The notes beneath the pieces are model-generated. The model was not told the origin of the DNA. It did not search any database and worked only from the letters and a program-made list of their open reading frames with translations. The position numbers and the translations under genes are program-made. A stretch of 64,000 bases of DNA. Origin: Hanleya hanleyi. Its lineage: Eukaryota > Mollusca > Polyplacophora > Lepidopleurida > Hanleyidae. This document shows positions 13,681-24,748 of the stretch, piece after piece. The stretch lies in contig JAVTVY010020500.1 in NCBI GenBank assembly GCA_036873755.1, forward strand, positions 18,346-82,345, written 5' to 3'. The first letter of the stretch is position 1, and each line of letters opens with the position of its first letter.

Positions 13681-16537
13681 ATGTTTTGGAGTTATTCCCT
13701 TAACTGTTTTAATCAAATTGACAATATGTGTTTTAATCCTATCGATCTAAATGATATTGATCATAGCAAATCAATCATAGATGATAATGACTATGATATT
13801 TCTCACTGGAACGGTATTAACCTACATCAGTCCAACTATTATACTGATACATCATTTGCTGAAAATGCTAAAATTGTTATCTTTGTTGACAATGGCATTC
13901 ATTCTTGTAAAATTAGAGACGACCTTACATACATTGATGAAACTGGAGCATATGAATCTCTCTTTGTAGAACTGGAGCATTGCTCTAACAAATACCTTGT
14001 AGAACTATTCTACCGCCCTCCAAACAAGAACGTTTCTCATTTCAATGATTGTCTACTTCCCATACTGCAAAAGATACATAAAGAGAACAAAAAATATGTG
14101 CTCATGGGAGACTACAACATTGATCTGCTCAAGACAGAGTATCACGGCCCTTCAAAAGTTTTCTTGGAACTGATGAAATCCCATTAGTTTTTCCCACAAA
14201 TAACCAAACCCACCCGTGTCCGATTTCGAACTGCTACTCTGATTGATAATATCTTCATCAATTTTCATGGAAATAATTTACTTTCAGGCATATTCCTGGC
14301 TGATATGGATGGATGGATGGATGTACTTGGGCACTCCATCGCACCGCGATGGGCACAGGTCGTGCGAACACGCCGTGCAACCCGTTTCCCCCAACTATAA
14401 CTGACCACTTTCCCATCTTTCACATACTGCAAACCTTCTCTAAGAACACAAGATCTGCTATAAAATTTCCCCATCGTAAAATCACTCCATCTCAAAAAGA
14501 CTGTTTCATAGACAGAATCCGGAACACTGACTGGAGTGAAATCAGCGACGAAGAAGATGACGCCGATAAAGCATTAACCACCTTCATGGAGAAGTTCAAT
14601 CGAATATACAACGAGTGTTTCCCTATCGTAAGCTTTGTAGCACCTAAACAAAAACTCATTAAACCTTGGACTACTTATGCAATTCTGAATTCAATTCATG
14701 AGAAAAACCGGTTGTATCGCAAGCAGTTAATATACCCGTGTGAGAACACACGCACTAGCTATAGAAATTACAGAAACAAGCTAAATCATATCATTCGCCT
14801 AGCCCGAAAAACTATTTTGAATCCAAATTCAATGAAAATAACCAGGATATTAGAGGGACATGGAAAATAATGAATCAATTAATGAACCGCAAGAAATCTA
14901 AAAATCTCCCTCAATCATTCGTTATAAATGGAAATGAAACCAGTGACAAACATGAAATTTCTCTAAAGTTCAACGAATACTTCAGCAACATTGCATCGAA
15001 ATTAGATTCACTTATCCCTAACACAACTGGAAAATTTTCCGACTATCTGGGTTCCCCTATACCAGACAATTTCAGGTTTTCGAATGTGCAGCCCAGCGAT
15101 GTCAAATCTACTATCATGAACATGAACATCAGCTGCGGCAGGAGTAGACGGTATCCGTATGTCTGTAGTTAAACTAATATCCGATGCTATCTGTATACCA
15201 CTTTCAAATATTATCAATTTGCCTTTCTCGTATGGCACTGTACCAAATTCTCTAAAATTCGCCAAAGTTACCCCTGTCCACAAATCTGGTGATACCAGCT
15301 GCCTAGAGAACTACAGACCTATATCAGTCCTTCGGTGCTTCAGTAAAATTCTTGAGAAAACTGCCACTAACATGATCTCAGAATTCCTTGATACCAACAA
15401 TATTATTTCACCGAATCAATATGATTTCAGGGCGAATCATTCCAATCACTGGCAGCCATTGACCTATATGATAAACTAGTTACTGCGAGGGAAGCCAAAA
15501 ATTTCAGTATCGTAACATTTCTAGATTTGTCAAAGGCTTTTGATACCGTTAACCACAACATCCTACTTTCTAAGTTGAATCATTATGGATTTTGTGGTAT
15601 TTCGAACCAATGGTTTAGAAGTTACCTTTCCAACAGGCTGCAGATAGTACAAATTGAAAATACACTATCGCCACCGGAACAAATTACATGCGGTGTGCCG
15701 CAAGGATCAATTCTTGGCCCTCTTCTCTTTCTGTTATATATTAACGACATCACGAATATAAACAAATCTTGCATATATAATTCTCTTCGCAGACGACACA
15801 AGTGTTGTGTACTCTGATAAGAACATCTCTAATGTTTTCGATACTATGGGTAGGGGACTAGACGAGATTGATAATTGGCTGTCTTCTAATCGGTTGTCAC
15901 TGAATATCAAGAAAACAAAGTATATGTTAATTAAACCCAACACGAAAATACCTTCCGGAAATCTACCTTCACTGTTCATATCAGGACTTGAGATTGATAT
16001 GGTTCAACAATTTAAATTTTTAGGTATCATATTCAACAGCACTTTAAAGTGGACCGCTCATATTAATTATATCTGCAGCAAAGTGTCACGTAATATTGGC
16101 ATTGTTAATCACATAATCACACTTATCCAACTCATTTGTACCCTCTATCTATCCTTCAGAAACGTGCCTTGCGTACTATAACTTTTTCAAAAAAACGTGA
16201 CCACACGGAGCCATTATTCCGGAAATTAGAAATATTAACCCTTTCTCAGCTTAACCAGTTCTGCCTTCTTCGACATGTCCATACGTTCTTTCCCCATTCA
16301 TATCGGCTTCCATTTAAATTTCGAAACTATTTTACTAGACAAGCTGCTGTTCATCAGTATCAGACAAGAACACGAAACATTAATTTATATCGGCCATTTC
16401 ACTACTCCAATCTTTCCTATTATACTTACAAGATAGCGGGACCCCGTAAATGGAACAAAATACCCCCGCACCTAAAGACCATAAACTCATGCTCACTTTT
16501 AAAATCTAAGTTAAAACTACACCTACTTCATATGTAA
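13681..16537 (+). pseudogene. Endonuclease/reverse transcriptase polyprotein remnant, copy A
   Basis: The first open piece (13,681-14,187) carries the C-terminal half of an exonuclease-endonuclease-phosphatase domain, with FYRPP and the LMGDYNIDL motif around residues 109-148. It ends at an in-frame TAG (14,185-14,187) that is a Tyr codon in copy B. The next piece is interrupted by an 89-bp insertion at 14,307-14,395. RT motifs follow in other frames: KVTPVHKSGD and NYRPIS near 15,265-15,330, FLDLSKAFD near 15,520, GVPQGSILGPLLFLLYIND near 15,695-15,750, then a frame change just before FADDT near 15,790. The C-terminal part continues to 16,537. With at least four breaks it cannot give an active enzyme. 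If intact, the protein would nick target DNA and reverse-transcribe its own RNA in the nucleus. Confidence 0.85.
14307..14395 (-). mobile_element. 89-bp insertion in the non-LTR element (copy A only)
   Basis: Copy B (near 50,371) lacks this segment. In copy A it is bounded by a TAT duplication (14,304-14,306 and 14,396-14,398). One end is a GGAT microsatellite. Read on the minus strand, the rest resembles 10,812-10,876 and 47,285-47,352 (shared phrases acgggtt, cacggc, gtgccca, gagtgcccaa). This looks like a short, unnamed dispersed element. Confidence 0.6.
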
Positions 16538-16776
16538 GTGGTTTCGCGCTCCTTCGCAAGTACAACCTGGCCAGATTTAGATTTAGGTCACCTACCATGA
16601 GCAATAGAAATGAATACATGCCTGTTACTCTGGGATAGAACAAGTCCATTGGACTTTATTCCCGCTTCGATCATGCTATTTGATAATCCATTCTTGCTTA
16701 AATTTTCCATTTATGTAACATTGATATGTAATATTGTATTTCCATGGTGAATAAATCTAATCTAATCTAATCTAAA

Positions 16777-18159
16777 GCAGTCACCTTACCATCCTGGCTA
16801 AACAATATGTACTTGGTTATGCATACCAGGCTCCTGACATTCTTAGGTCGTGAATGTACAACGTCTCAGTAGACAAGGCCCAAGTCGACATCAAATATGC
16901 AAGACTGTACAATGGAATCCATCTTCGTTCACCAAGCCAAATTCTACGCTCACGCTCTGAGTTCGAAGTGGGAATGTAGAAATTGGTTTGGTGTAACGAA
17001 GATGAATGGAACCAAGCTCCAAATCATCAAATATCAAAGTATCCCATGCCATCGTACAGATATGTCTACGCGCTATATATGGTAAATAGGCTGTTTAGTC
17101 CCCGCGATCATATTAACCTCTCAGTATGACACATGCTATAGATTTACATATCTATTGACTGAAGGTTGCCAAGGCGGCGGCAATTAAGGACAATTATCAG
17201 GTTATTCTCCGCAAACGTGAAACGATCGTCTCATAGAAACGGTAAAACGCGGTCTAAGGTCTGATCGAATTCATAAACATACATAAGATAACCCGTTATG
17301 TCACAAAACACTGTTGATCATTTTTCAATAATAGCTACTTCTAACAATACAATTGGATATTTAATGTGGTTGAATAAAATGTTTTCGTCCGTATGCCAAT
17401 ATTTATCACATTTCAGATAAAACTAGCACATTTACTCGTCTCTCCCACCTTTCTCTCCCACCGCACATACAATAACGCAGGCACAAAACACGCAGGAATC
17501 ATAACATTTCATACTACTACCCACTGACACGAACACTCAGATGAACGGACGGACGCTCACACGCACTGCGCCAAGCAACACACTACCTGTCCTATATTTT
17601 TTCTCACCCTCCTAGCCTGGCATACAGGGCTCCTTTCATAATATTATCCAATGGAATGGACGGACTTTTATGGCTCCTTTTATGGTTCAGATTATCCAGC
17701 GACACGGACGCACTCATGTACTGCTCCTTTGATAGTATAAACAGTGACATGGATGCACTAACGTTAAGACCATAGACAGTGCCACGGACGCACGATTTCT
17801 TGCTTGGTATAAAACGCGCGTGTAATATATACCAACGCTGTCCAAGACACGCGTGCAACACTTGAGGGCCACAACATCGGGTAGCAGAATCAATGCTTTG
17901 GACTGCAGATAGCATCGACGTGTGCTTATATGGCAATATTTTTACCTGTTTTTCAAAGTTGAATATACCTTTCTTTCTTTTGGGTTGGTGTTTATGTTAT
18001 CGCCAACAAGATAAATTACTTGTACCAGTCTTGTTTCGTGGGTATACAGGCTGGTATTTCGTCTCGAAGATAATACATACCAGCCTGAATACTCATGCAG
18101 ATGACTGGTATAAACATGGAAATGCTAATATGCAAAATAGAACATGCGGCTAGTCAAAC
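16777..18159. other. Non-coding spacer
   Basis: About 1.4 kb to the right of the non-LTR tail with no gene, repeat array or RNA that I can support. A C/T- and A/C-rich stretch lies at 17,440-17,560. Confidence 0.45.
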
Positions 18160-19110
18160 ATGATGGCATGGTGGCATCTCAGAGTCCGTATGTTGAAGTG
18201 CAACCATATCACATATCTGAGACACCTTGGGGAAACTTTTCTCCACCTGATGGCGTTTCAAAGTCGTGTTATTCACGTGTAACTGATCAACCTTTGAGGA
18301 ACATTTCTTTCTCCGTGTACAACCACTTCACATGTAGCTGAGGCATCTTGGGGGAACTTCTCTCAAGCTGGTAGCGTTTCAGTGTCCGTGTATTCAAGTA
18401 TAACCAACTGAGGCATCTTGGAGGAACTTCTATCAAGCTTGTGGCGTTTCAGAGTTCCTGTATTCAAGTACAAAAATTTCACATAACTAAGGCAGCTTTG
18501 AGGGAACTTCTCTCAAGCTTGTGGCGTTTCAGGCTTTCGTGTATTCCAGTGCAACCATTTCACATAACTGAGACATCTTGGGGGAACTTCTCCATAAATG
18601 TGGTGTTTCCGAGTTTGTGTATCCAAGTACAAACATTCACATATAGCTGAGGCATCTTAAATGAATTCTCTCAAGCTTGTGACGTTTCAGAATCCGTGTA
18701 TTCAATTACAACCATTTCACATCACTGAGATATCTTGGGCGACTTCTCCCAGGCTTGTGGCGTTAATCAGAGTTCGAGTATTCAAGTACAACCATTTCAC
18801 ATCACTGAGACATCTTGGCGAAACTTCTCTCAAGCTTCTGGTGTGTCAGTGTTCGTGTATTCAAGTGCAGCCCTTTCACATAACTGAGACATCTTGGGAG
18901 AGCTTGCGTTTCAGAGTGAGTGTATTGAAGTACAACAATTTCACATAACTGAGATATCTTGGGGAACTTCTCCCTGGTTGGGGCGTTTCAGAGTTCGTGT
19001 ATTCCAGTGCCACCATTTCACATTGCTTCTGAATCATGTGGGACTGTTCCCGATCTGGTGGCGTTTCAGAGTGGGTGTATTCCAGTTATATGTGGAGTGG
19101 TTGAATTTCT
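18160..19110 (+). repeat. ~85-bp satellite array (long-unit form)
   Basis: About 11 diverged units read: gtggcgtttcagagt, then cgtgtattcaagtacaacca, tttcacataactgag, catcttgggggaacttctct. This is the same family as 1-425 and 27,233-28,090. Units near 19,030-19,130 begin to resemble the 66-bp form that follows. Confidence 0.9.
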
Positions 19111-22070
19111 TCCAATCTGTTGGCGTGTCAGAGCCGGTGTATTGCAGTGTAACTGATAACCCCTGGAGGAAGATCTCTCCGGTTGGTGGCGTTTCAGAGT
19201 CGGTGTATTCCAGTTAAATGTGAAGAGGTTGAATTTCTTCCAATCTGTTGGCGTGTCAGAGTCGGTGTATTGCAGTGTAACTGATAACCCTTGGAGGAGC
19301 ATCTCTCCAGCTGGTGGCGTGTCAGAGCCTGTGTATTGCAGTGTAACTGATAACCCTTGGAGGAGCATCTCTCCAGCTGGTGGCGTGTCAGAGCCTGTGT
19401 ATTGCAGTGTAACTGGTAGCCCTTGGAGGAGCATCTCCCCCAGCTGGTGGCGTGTCAGAGTCGGTGTATTGCAGTGTAACTGGTAGCCCTTGGAGGAGCA
19501 TCTCTCCAGCTCGTGGCGTGTCAGAGCCTGTGTATTGCAGTGTAACTGGTAGCCCTTGGAGGAGCATCTCCCCCAGCTGGTGGCGTGTCAGAGCCTGTGT
19601 ATTGCAGTGTAACTGGTAGCCCTTGGAGGAGCATCTCTCCAGCTGGTGGCGTGTCAGAGTCGGTGTATTGCCGTGTAACTGATAACCCTTGGAGGAGCAT
19701 CTCTCCCGCTGGTGGCGTGTCAGAGTCGGTGTATTGCAGTGTAACTGATAACCCTTGGAGGAGCATCTCTCCAGCTGGTGGCGTGTCAGAGCCGGTGTAT
19801 TGCAGTGTAACTGATAACCCTTGGAGGAGCATCTCTCCAGCTGGTGGCGTTTCAGAGTGGGTGTATTGCAGTGTAACTGATAACCCTTGGAGGAGCATCT
19901 CTCCAGCTGATGGCGTGTCAGAGCCGGCGTATTGCAGCGTAACTGATAACCCTTGGAGATGAATCTCTCCAGCTGGTGGCGTGTCAGAGCCGGTGTATTG
20001 CAGTGTAACTGACAACCGTTGAAGGAGAATCTCTCCAGCTGGTGGCGTGTCAGAGCCGGTGTATTGCAGTGTAGCTGATAACTCTTGGAGGAGCATCTCT
20101 CCAGTTGGTGGCGTGTCAGAGCCTGTGTATTGCAGTGTAACTGGTAGCCCTTAGAGGAGCATCTCTCCAGTTGGTGGCGTGTCAGAGCCTGTGTATTGTA
20201 GTGTAACTGGTAGCCCTTGGAGGAGCATCTCTCCAGCTGGTGGCGTGTCAGAGCTCGTGTATTGCAGTGTAACTGATAACCCTTGGAGGAGCATCTCCAC
20301 AGCTGGTGGCGTGTCAGAGTCGGTGTATTGCAGTGCAACTGATAACCCTTGGAGGAGCATCTCTCCAGCTGGTGGCGTGTCAGAGCCTGTGTATTGCAGT
20401 GTAACTGGTAGCCCTTGGAGGAGCATCTCCCCCAGCTGGTGGCGTGTCAGAGTCGGTGTATTGCAGTGTAACTGATAATTCTTGGAGGAGCATCTCTCCA
20501 GTTGGTGGCGTGTCAGCGCCTGTGTATTGCAGTGTAACTGGTAGCCCTTGGAGGAGCATCTCCCCCAGCTGGTGGCGTGTCAGAGCCTGTGTATTGCAGT
20601 GTAACTGGTAGCCCTTGGAGGAGCATCTCTCCCGCTGGTGGCGTGTCAGACTCGGTGTATTGCAGTGTAAATGATAACCCTTGGAGGAGCATCTCTCCAG
20701 CTGATGGCGTGTCAGAGCCGGTGTATTGCAGCGTAACTGATAACCCTTGGAGGAGCATCTCTCCAGCTGGTGGCGTTTCAGAGTCGGTGTATTGCAGTGT
20801 AACTGATAACCCTTGGAGGAGCATCTCTCCAGCTGGTGGCGTGTCAGAGCCGGCGTTTTGCAGCGTAACTGATAACCCTTGGAGATGAATCTCTCCAGCT
20901 GGTGGCGTGTCAGAGCCGGTGTATTGCAGTGTAACTGACAACCGTTGAAGGAGAATCTCTCCAGCTGGTGGCGTGCCAGAGCCGGTGTATTGCAGTGTAG
21001 CTGATAACTCTTGGAGGAGCATCTCTCCAGTTGGTGGCGTGTCAGAGCCTGTGTATTGCAGTGTAACTGGTAGCCCTTAGAGGAGCATCTCTCCAGTTGG
21101 TGGCGTGTCAGAGCCTGTGTATTGTAGTGTAACTGGTAGCCCTTGGAGGAGCATCTCTCCAGCTGGTGGCGTGTCAGAGCTGGTGTATTGCAGTGTAACT
21201 GATAACCCTTGGAGGAGCATCTCCACAGCTGGTGGCGTGTCAGAGTCGGTGTATTGCAGTGCAACTGATAACCCTTGGAGGAGCATCTCTCCAGCTGGTG
21301 GCGTGTCAGAGCCTGTGTATTGCAGTGTAACTGGTAGCCCTTGGAGGAGCATCTCCCCCAGCTGGTGGCGTGTCAGAGTCGGTGTATTGCAGTGTAACTG
21401 ATAATTCTTGGAGGAGCATCTCTCCAGTTGGTGGCGTGTCAGCGCCTGTGTATTGCAGTGTAACTGGTAGCCCTTGGAGGAGCATCTCTCCAGCTGGTGG
21501 CTTGTCAGAGTCGGTATATTGCAGCGTAACTGATAACCATTGGAGGAGGATCTCTCTAGCTGGTGGCGTGTCAGAGTCGGTGTATTGCAGTGTAACTGAT
21601 AACCCTTGGAGGAGCATCACTCCAGCTGGTGGCGTGTCAGAGCCGGTGTATTGCAGTGTAACTGATAACCCTTGGAGGAGCATCTCTCCAGCTGGTGGCG
21701 TGTCAGAGTCGGTGTATTGCAGTGTAACTGATAACCCTTGGAGGAGTTTCAGAGCCGGTGTATTGCCGTGTAACTGATAACCCTCGGAGGAGCATCTCTC
21801 CCGCTGGTGGCGTGTCAGAGCCTGTGTATTGCAGTGTAACTGATAAGCCTTGGAGGAGCATCTCACCAGCTGGTGGTGTTTCAGAGCCGGTGTATTGCCG
21901 TGTACCTGATAACCCTCGGGGGAGCATCTCTCCCGCTGGTGGCGTGTTCGAGCCGGTGTATTGAAGTGTAACTGATAACCCTTGGAGAAGCATCTCTCCA
22001 GCTGGTGGCGTGTCAGAGCCGGTGTATTGCAGTGTAACTGATAACCCTTGAAGGACCGTTTATCCAGCTA
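19111..22070 (+). repeat. 66-bp satellite array with higher-order duplication
   Basis: About 44 units of 66 bp: ctggtggcgtgtcagag, cggtgtattgcagtgtaact, gataacccttggaggagcat, ctctccag. Units are far more uniform than in the long-unit array. Because 66 is a multiple of three, open frames of up to 316 codons run on both strands; these repeat one 22-residue peptide and I do not treat them as genes. Private variants (ggagatgaatctc, cgttgaaggagaatctc, cttagaggagcat, atctccacagctgg) recur in the same order 926 bp apart, for example near 19,955 and 20,881. Confidence 0.95.
19620..21471 (+). repeat. 926-bp higher-order repeat, two copies
   Basis: The segments 19,620-20,545 and 20,546-21,471 share the same series of marker variants. 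For example, 20,179-20,475 and 21,105-21,401 translate to identical 98-residue stretches. One copy has an extra 66-bp unit in its first third. This is a recent block duplication inside the array. Confidence 0.85.
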
Positions 22071-22160
22071 GTGGCGTTTCAGAGTTCGTATATTTAAGTG
22101 CAACTTTGCAGGAACATCACTTCAACTTTTGGAATTTCTGACTTCGCGTTATTCAAGTGC
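22071..22160 (+). repeat. Single long-form satellite unit at the array's right edge
   Basis: After the last 66-bp unit the sequence returns to the longer form (tagtggcgtttcagagttcg, tcaagtgcaatcacttcaca). The 66-bp block is therefore embedded within the older ~85-bp family. Confidence 0.6.
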
Positions 22161-22164
22161 AATC

Positions 22165-22440
22165 ACTTCACATGAAGAAATGATATTTGGTATGCCGTAT
22201 AGCCCGCCACTGAGCATATATACATATGAAATGATTTTTGAGAGAGAAAGTATAAATTGGTCGTCAGCGGGATTCGAACCCACGACCCTCGAAAAAAAAA
22301 GTCATTTCATATGTATATATGCTCAGTGGCGGTCTATACGCCATACCAAATATCATTTCTTCATTATAAAGCCAGTTGCGCGCATTGCAACACCGAGAGA
22401 GAAGGTTGATCATCACAGGGACAAGCAGCCAGAGGATGCT
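22165..22440. mobile_element. Inverted pair of tRNA-headed SINE fragments
   Basis: 22,165-22,291 is the reverse complement of the SINE body plus the 3' half of its tRNA-like head (B box and acceptor at 22,258-22,291 on the minus strand). It is joined through a run of nine A to a plus-strand SINE body (22,300-22,420, with gctcagtggcgg and cattgcaacaccgagagaga). The two halves form a near-palindrome, and the 5' half of the tRNA head is missing. Confidence 0.75.
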
Positions 22441-22690
22441 AGGTCCCCCGCCAAAATAGCAGCAATATTTATAAGCGCTGTCGGTTTCAGAAGATATTCA
22501 TGAGGATGGCAACAGCTACTTCACAGGCGTAAGAAGCAGAGGGGTCTTTCCACCTTCCCAGGTTTTGAGATCAACTCCGAATGGCTGACTGAATGTTGAT
22601 TGCTACTGTAATATATTTTCTTTACCATGCAGCATGAAAATTATGTAACCGAAATGCAACCCGAAGAGACAACTCATGGCATATTATCTG
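22441..22690. other. Short unassigned stretch
   Basis: Nothing is seen between the SINE pair and the next tandem array. Confidence 0.4.
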
Positions 22691-24150
22691 CAAACTAAAT
22701 TTGACAAGAATATGAAGGCATCCTCAACCTATTGCCCAGAAACCAAATTTAGACTTTGCCACAAGGAGTCACCACCTGTAGGTGCAAGCAGGCAAAACAC
22801 AATCCCAAATGACATCTCATGTCATGGTATCGGCATATGAACTTTGAGACTCTGAAGAGGGGTCCTCAAGTTATTGCCGGTACTAGATGCCCACCGGTGT
22901 TCATGTTATTTGGGGCGGGTCACATATGAATACAAAATTTGAGAATAATCTGATGAGCAGTTGCCAAATTATTGCCCGGAAACAAATTTTTCCACCAGGA
23001 GACGCCACCTGTAGGCAGAAGCGGGAAAAATACAATCCCAAGGAACATGGTATCGTGGGGACATCTGCATACCAAATTTGAGAAGAATCCGATGAGGGTC
23101 CTCAAGTTATTGCCCAGAAACCAAATTTAGATTTTGACACCAGGTGACGCCACCTCTAGGCGCAAGTCAGTGAAATGCATTATCAAGCGACATCTTATGT
23201 CACGGTACATTCATACAAAATTTGAGAAGAATCCGATGGTCAGTTCTCAAGTTATTACCCGGAAACGAATTTGTGATGTTGCCACCAGGTGGCGCCACCT
23301 GTGAGTGCAAGTGAGCGAAAGGCAATCCCAAGCAACAGCTCCTGGCATGGTAAATGCATGCCAAATTTGAGAAGAATCCGATGAGCCGCAACGTTTCTCA
23401 TGTTACCCAGAAAGGTACATATGTAGGATATTTCAAAGAAATTCGACCAAGTGTTTCTAAGTTATCACTTGCAGCATGGAATAATGGAATGAACTCTAGT
23501 GGCGCCACCTCCGGGTGGATTTTGCTGAAACGCATCACCAACGGTGTTTTGTCGCAGGGAATGCATTTACCAAATTTCGAAGAAATCCGACAAATTGTTC
23601 GAAAGTTATCGCTCGCGAAGGATTTGAACAAACATGAACGGACATGCATTAAAGATTGGAACAAGACCCAGTGGCGCCACCTACAGGCGGATCTTGCTGA
23701 AACGTAATACCAGCGACAATGCAGATGCCAAATTTCGGAGGAATCCGACAAAGCATTTAGGAGTTATCGCTTACGCAGTATTTGCACGGACATGCACTAA
23801 ATATTGGAACAAGACCCAGTGGCGCCACCTACAGGCGGATCTTGCTGAAACGTAATACCAACAGACGTCTTGTCGCAAAGAATGCAGATGCCAAATTTCG
23901 GAGGAATCCGACAAAGCATTTAGGAGTTATCGCTTACAAAGTATTTGCACGGACATGCACGGACATGCACTAAAGATTGGAACAAGACCCAGTGGCGCCA
24001 CCTACAGGTGGATCTTGCTGAAACGTAATACCAAGAGACGTCTTGTCGCAAAGAATGCAGATGCCAAATTTCGGAGGAATCCGACAAAGCATTTAGAAGT
24101 TATTGCTTACGAAGTATTTGCACGGACATGTCCGTGCATGCACGGACACA
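22691..24150 (+). repeat. Tandem array with GGTGGCGCCACC palindromes (143-172 bp units)
   Basis: About nine units in two sub-blocks. The first has a ~144-bp period (22,691-23,400) with gccaaatttgagaagaatcc. The second has ~150-172 bp units (23,401-24,120) with gatgccaaatttcggagga and tggaacaagacccagtggcg. Most units centre on (g)gtggcgccacc(t), for example 23,286, 23,501, 23,674, 23,818 and 23,992. The right edge has the perfect palindrome gtccgtgcatgcacggac (24,130-24,147). No coding function is supported. Confidence 0.85.
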
Positions 24151-24189
24151 TAGAAGCAAGAACCATTTTAAAGTCCCCGGCCGCGTTGC

Positions 24190-24460
24190 GGCGGGGGACA
24201 AAAATCCACGGGTGTAACACCTATGGTCGTCATAGCTCAGACGGTAGAGCATCGGCGCGATAAGCCGAGGTCGTGGGTTCAAATCCCGCTGACGACCAAT
24301 TTATTCTTTCTCTCTCAAAAATCATTTTATATCTATACATGCTCAGTGGCGGGCTATAAGCCATATCAAATATCATTGTTTCGTTACAAAGCCAGTTGCG
24401 CATATTGCAACACCGAGAGAGAAGGTTGGTCAACACAGGGAAAATCCACGAGTGTAATTA
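24190..24460 (+). mobile_element. tRNA-headed SINE, copy 1
   Basis: The leader aaaatccacgggtgtaa is followed by the tRNA-like head and then a ~140-bp body: tttattctttctctctcaaa, atgctcagtggcgggctata, ttgcaacaccgagagagaag. The body ends by repeating the leader (aaaatccacgagtgtaat, 24,441-24,458), so the unit has a tandem-like structure. Confidence 0.75.
24225..24298 (+). tRNA. tRNA-Ile(GAT)-like sequence, SINE head 1
   Basis: It folds as a cloverleaf. The acceptor GTCGTCA pairs perfectly with TGACGAC. The D stem is GCTC/GAGC and the anticodon stem TCGGC/GCCGA has the 7-nt loop GCGATAA, giving anticodon GAT. The T stem is GTGGG/CCCGC. Both internal pol III promoter boxes look intact (A box TAGCTCAGACGG, B box GGTTCAAATCC). 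Position 33 is C instead of the near-universal T. The same head plus body recurs nearby, so this is more likely the head of a tRNA-derived SINE than a working tRNA gene. Confidence 0.6.
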
Positions 24461-24502
24461 CAAGCGTCTGGTCCGTCATTCATAATTCAGCCGTCGTCCA
24501 TC

Positions 24503-24748
24503 CATTGTTGCAGAAACTTATAAAACAGGGCTACACCACCAAGCGCCTCCGCTCAAAGTTTCTCAAATTTGGCGATACATATCGCATGCTGATAGCAAAA
24601 TACGAGCTTAGCGTGCAAGATCTATGGCGGTACGTTTCGTAACTTGTGTCTAATTCCGCTTAACCCAGGGCTAGGGGCCGTATGAACCCATGTACTTCAA
24701 GATCCTCATGGTACTCATATGAACAGTCACAATCAAAGCGTGACTGAG
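24503..24748. repeat. Third copy of a block-derived repeat, left part
   Basis: This matches 41,690-41,940 in copy B and, with a deletion, 5,380-5,575 in copy A (shared phrases gcaagatctatg, cgtaacttgtgtctaattcc, gcttaaccc). It continues at 26,555 after an inserted non-LTR element. It is a dispersed repeat older than the large duplication. Confidence 0.75.

Larger units (their letters stand above)
13681..16776 (+). mobile_element. Non-LTR retrotransposon, family 1, copy A
   Basis: An endonuclease-like part is followed by a reverse transcriptase and a 3' untranslated tail ending in about four TCTAA units (16,755-16,776). The layout (endonuclease then RT, target-primed type tail, no LTRs) fits the Jockey/CR1/L2-type superfamily. 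I cannot assign a clade without a tree. The element is 5' incomplete and broken (see the pseudogene entry). Confidence 0.85.
1..16780. repeat. Large duplicated block, copy A
   Basis: This stretch matches 27,690-52,782 in the same orientation and the same order: satellite remnant, long non-coding DNA, 41-bp minisatellite, fold-back elements, G-rich array, non-LTR element. Long runs agree with scattered substitutions and small indels. The coordinate offset grows from about 27.7 kb at the left to 36.07 kb at the non-LTR element because copy B has gained several insertions. Copy A may continue left of the window. Confidence 0.9.

Noticed and set aside
19388..21866. Open frames of 169-316 codons on the minus strand (and ~100-135 on the plus strand) with a 22-residue repeat
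   Set aside because: They exist in several frames at once because the satellite unit is 66 bp, a multiple of three. No start context, no non-repeat part, and no domain.
22691..24150. Possible CRISPR array (regular repeats of ~145-170 bp)
   Set aside because: Units are long and continuous with no unique spacers, and the context is eukaryotic; a satellite explains it.
22887..24263. Overlapping open frames such as KFRRNPTKHLG repeats in the GGTGGCGCCACC array
   Set aside because: The repeated peptide follows the DNA unit, and frames are broken by unit-length changes; no known protein family.
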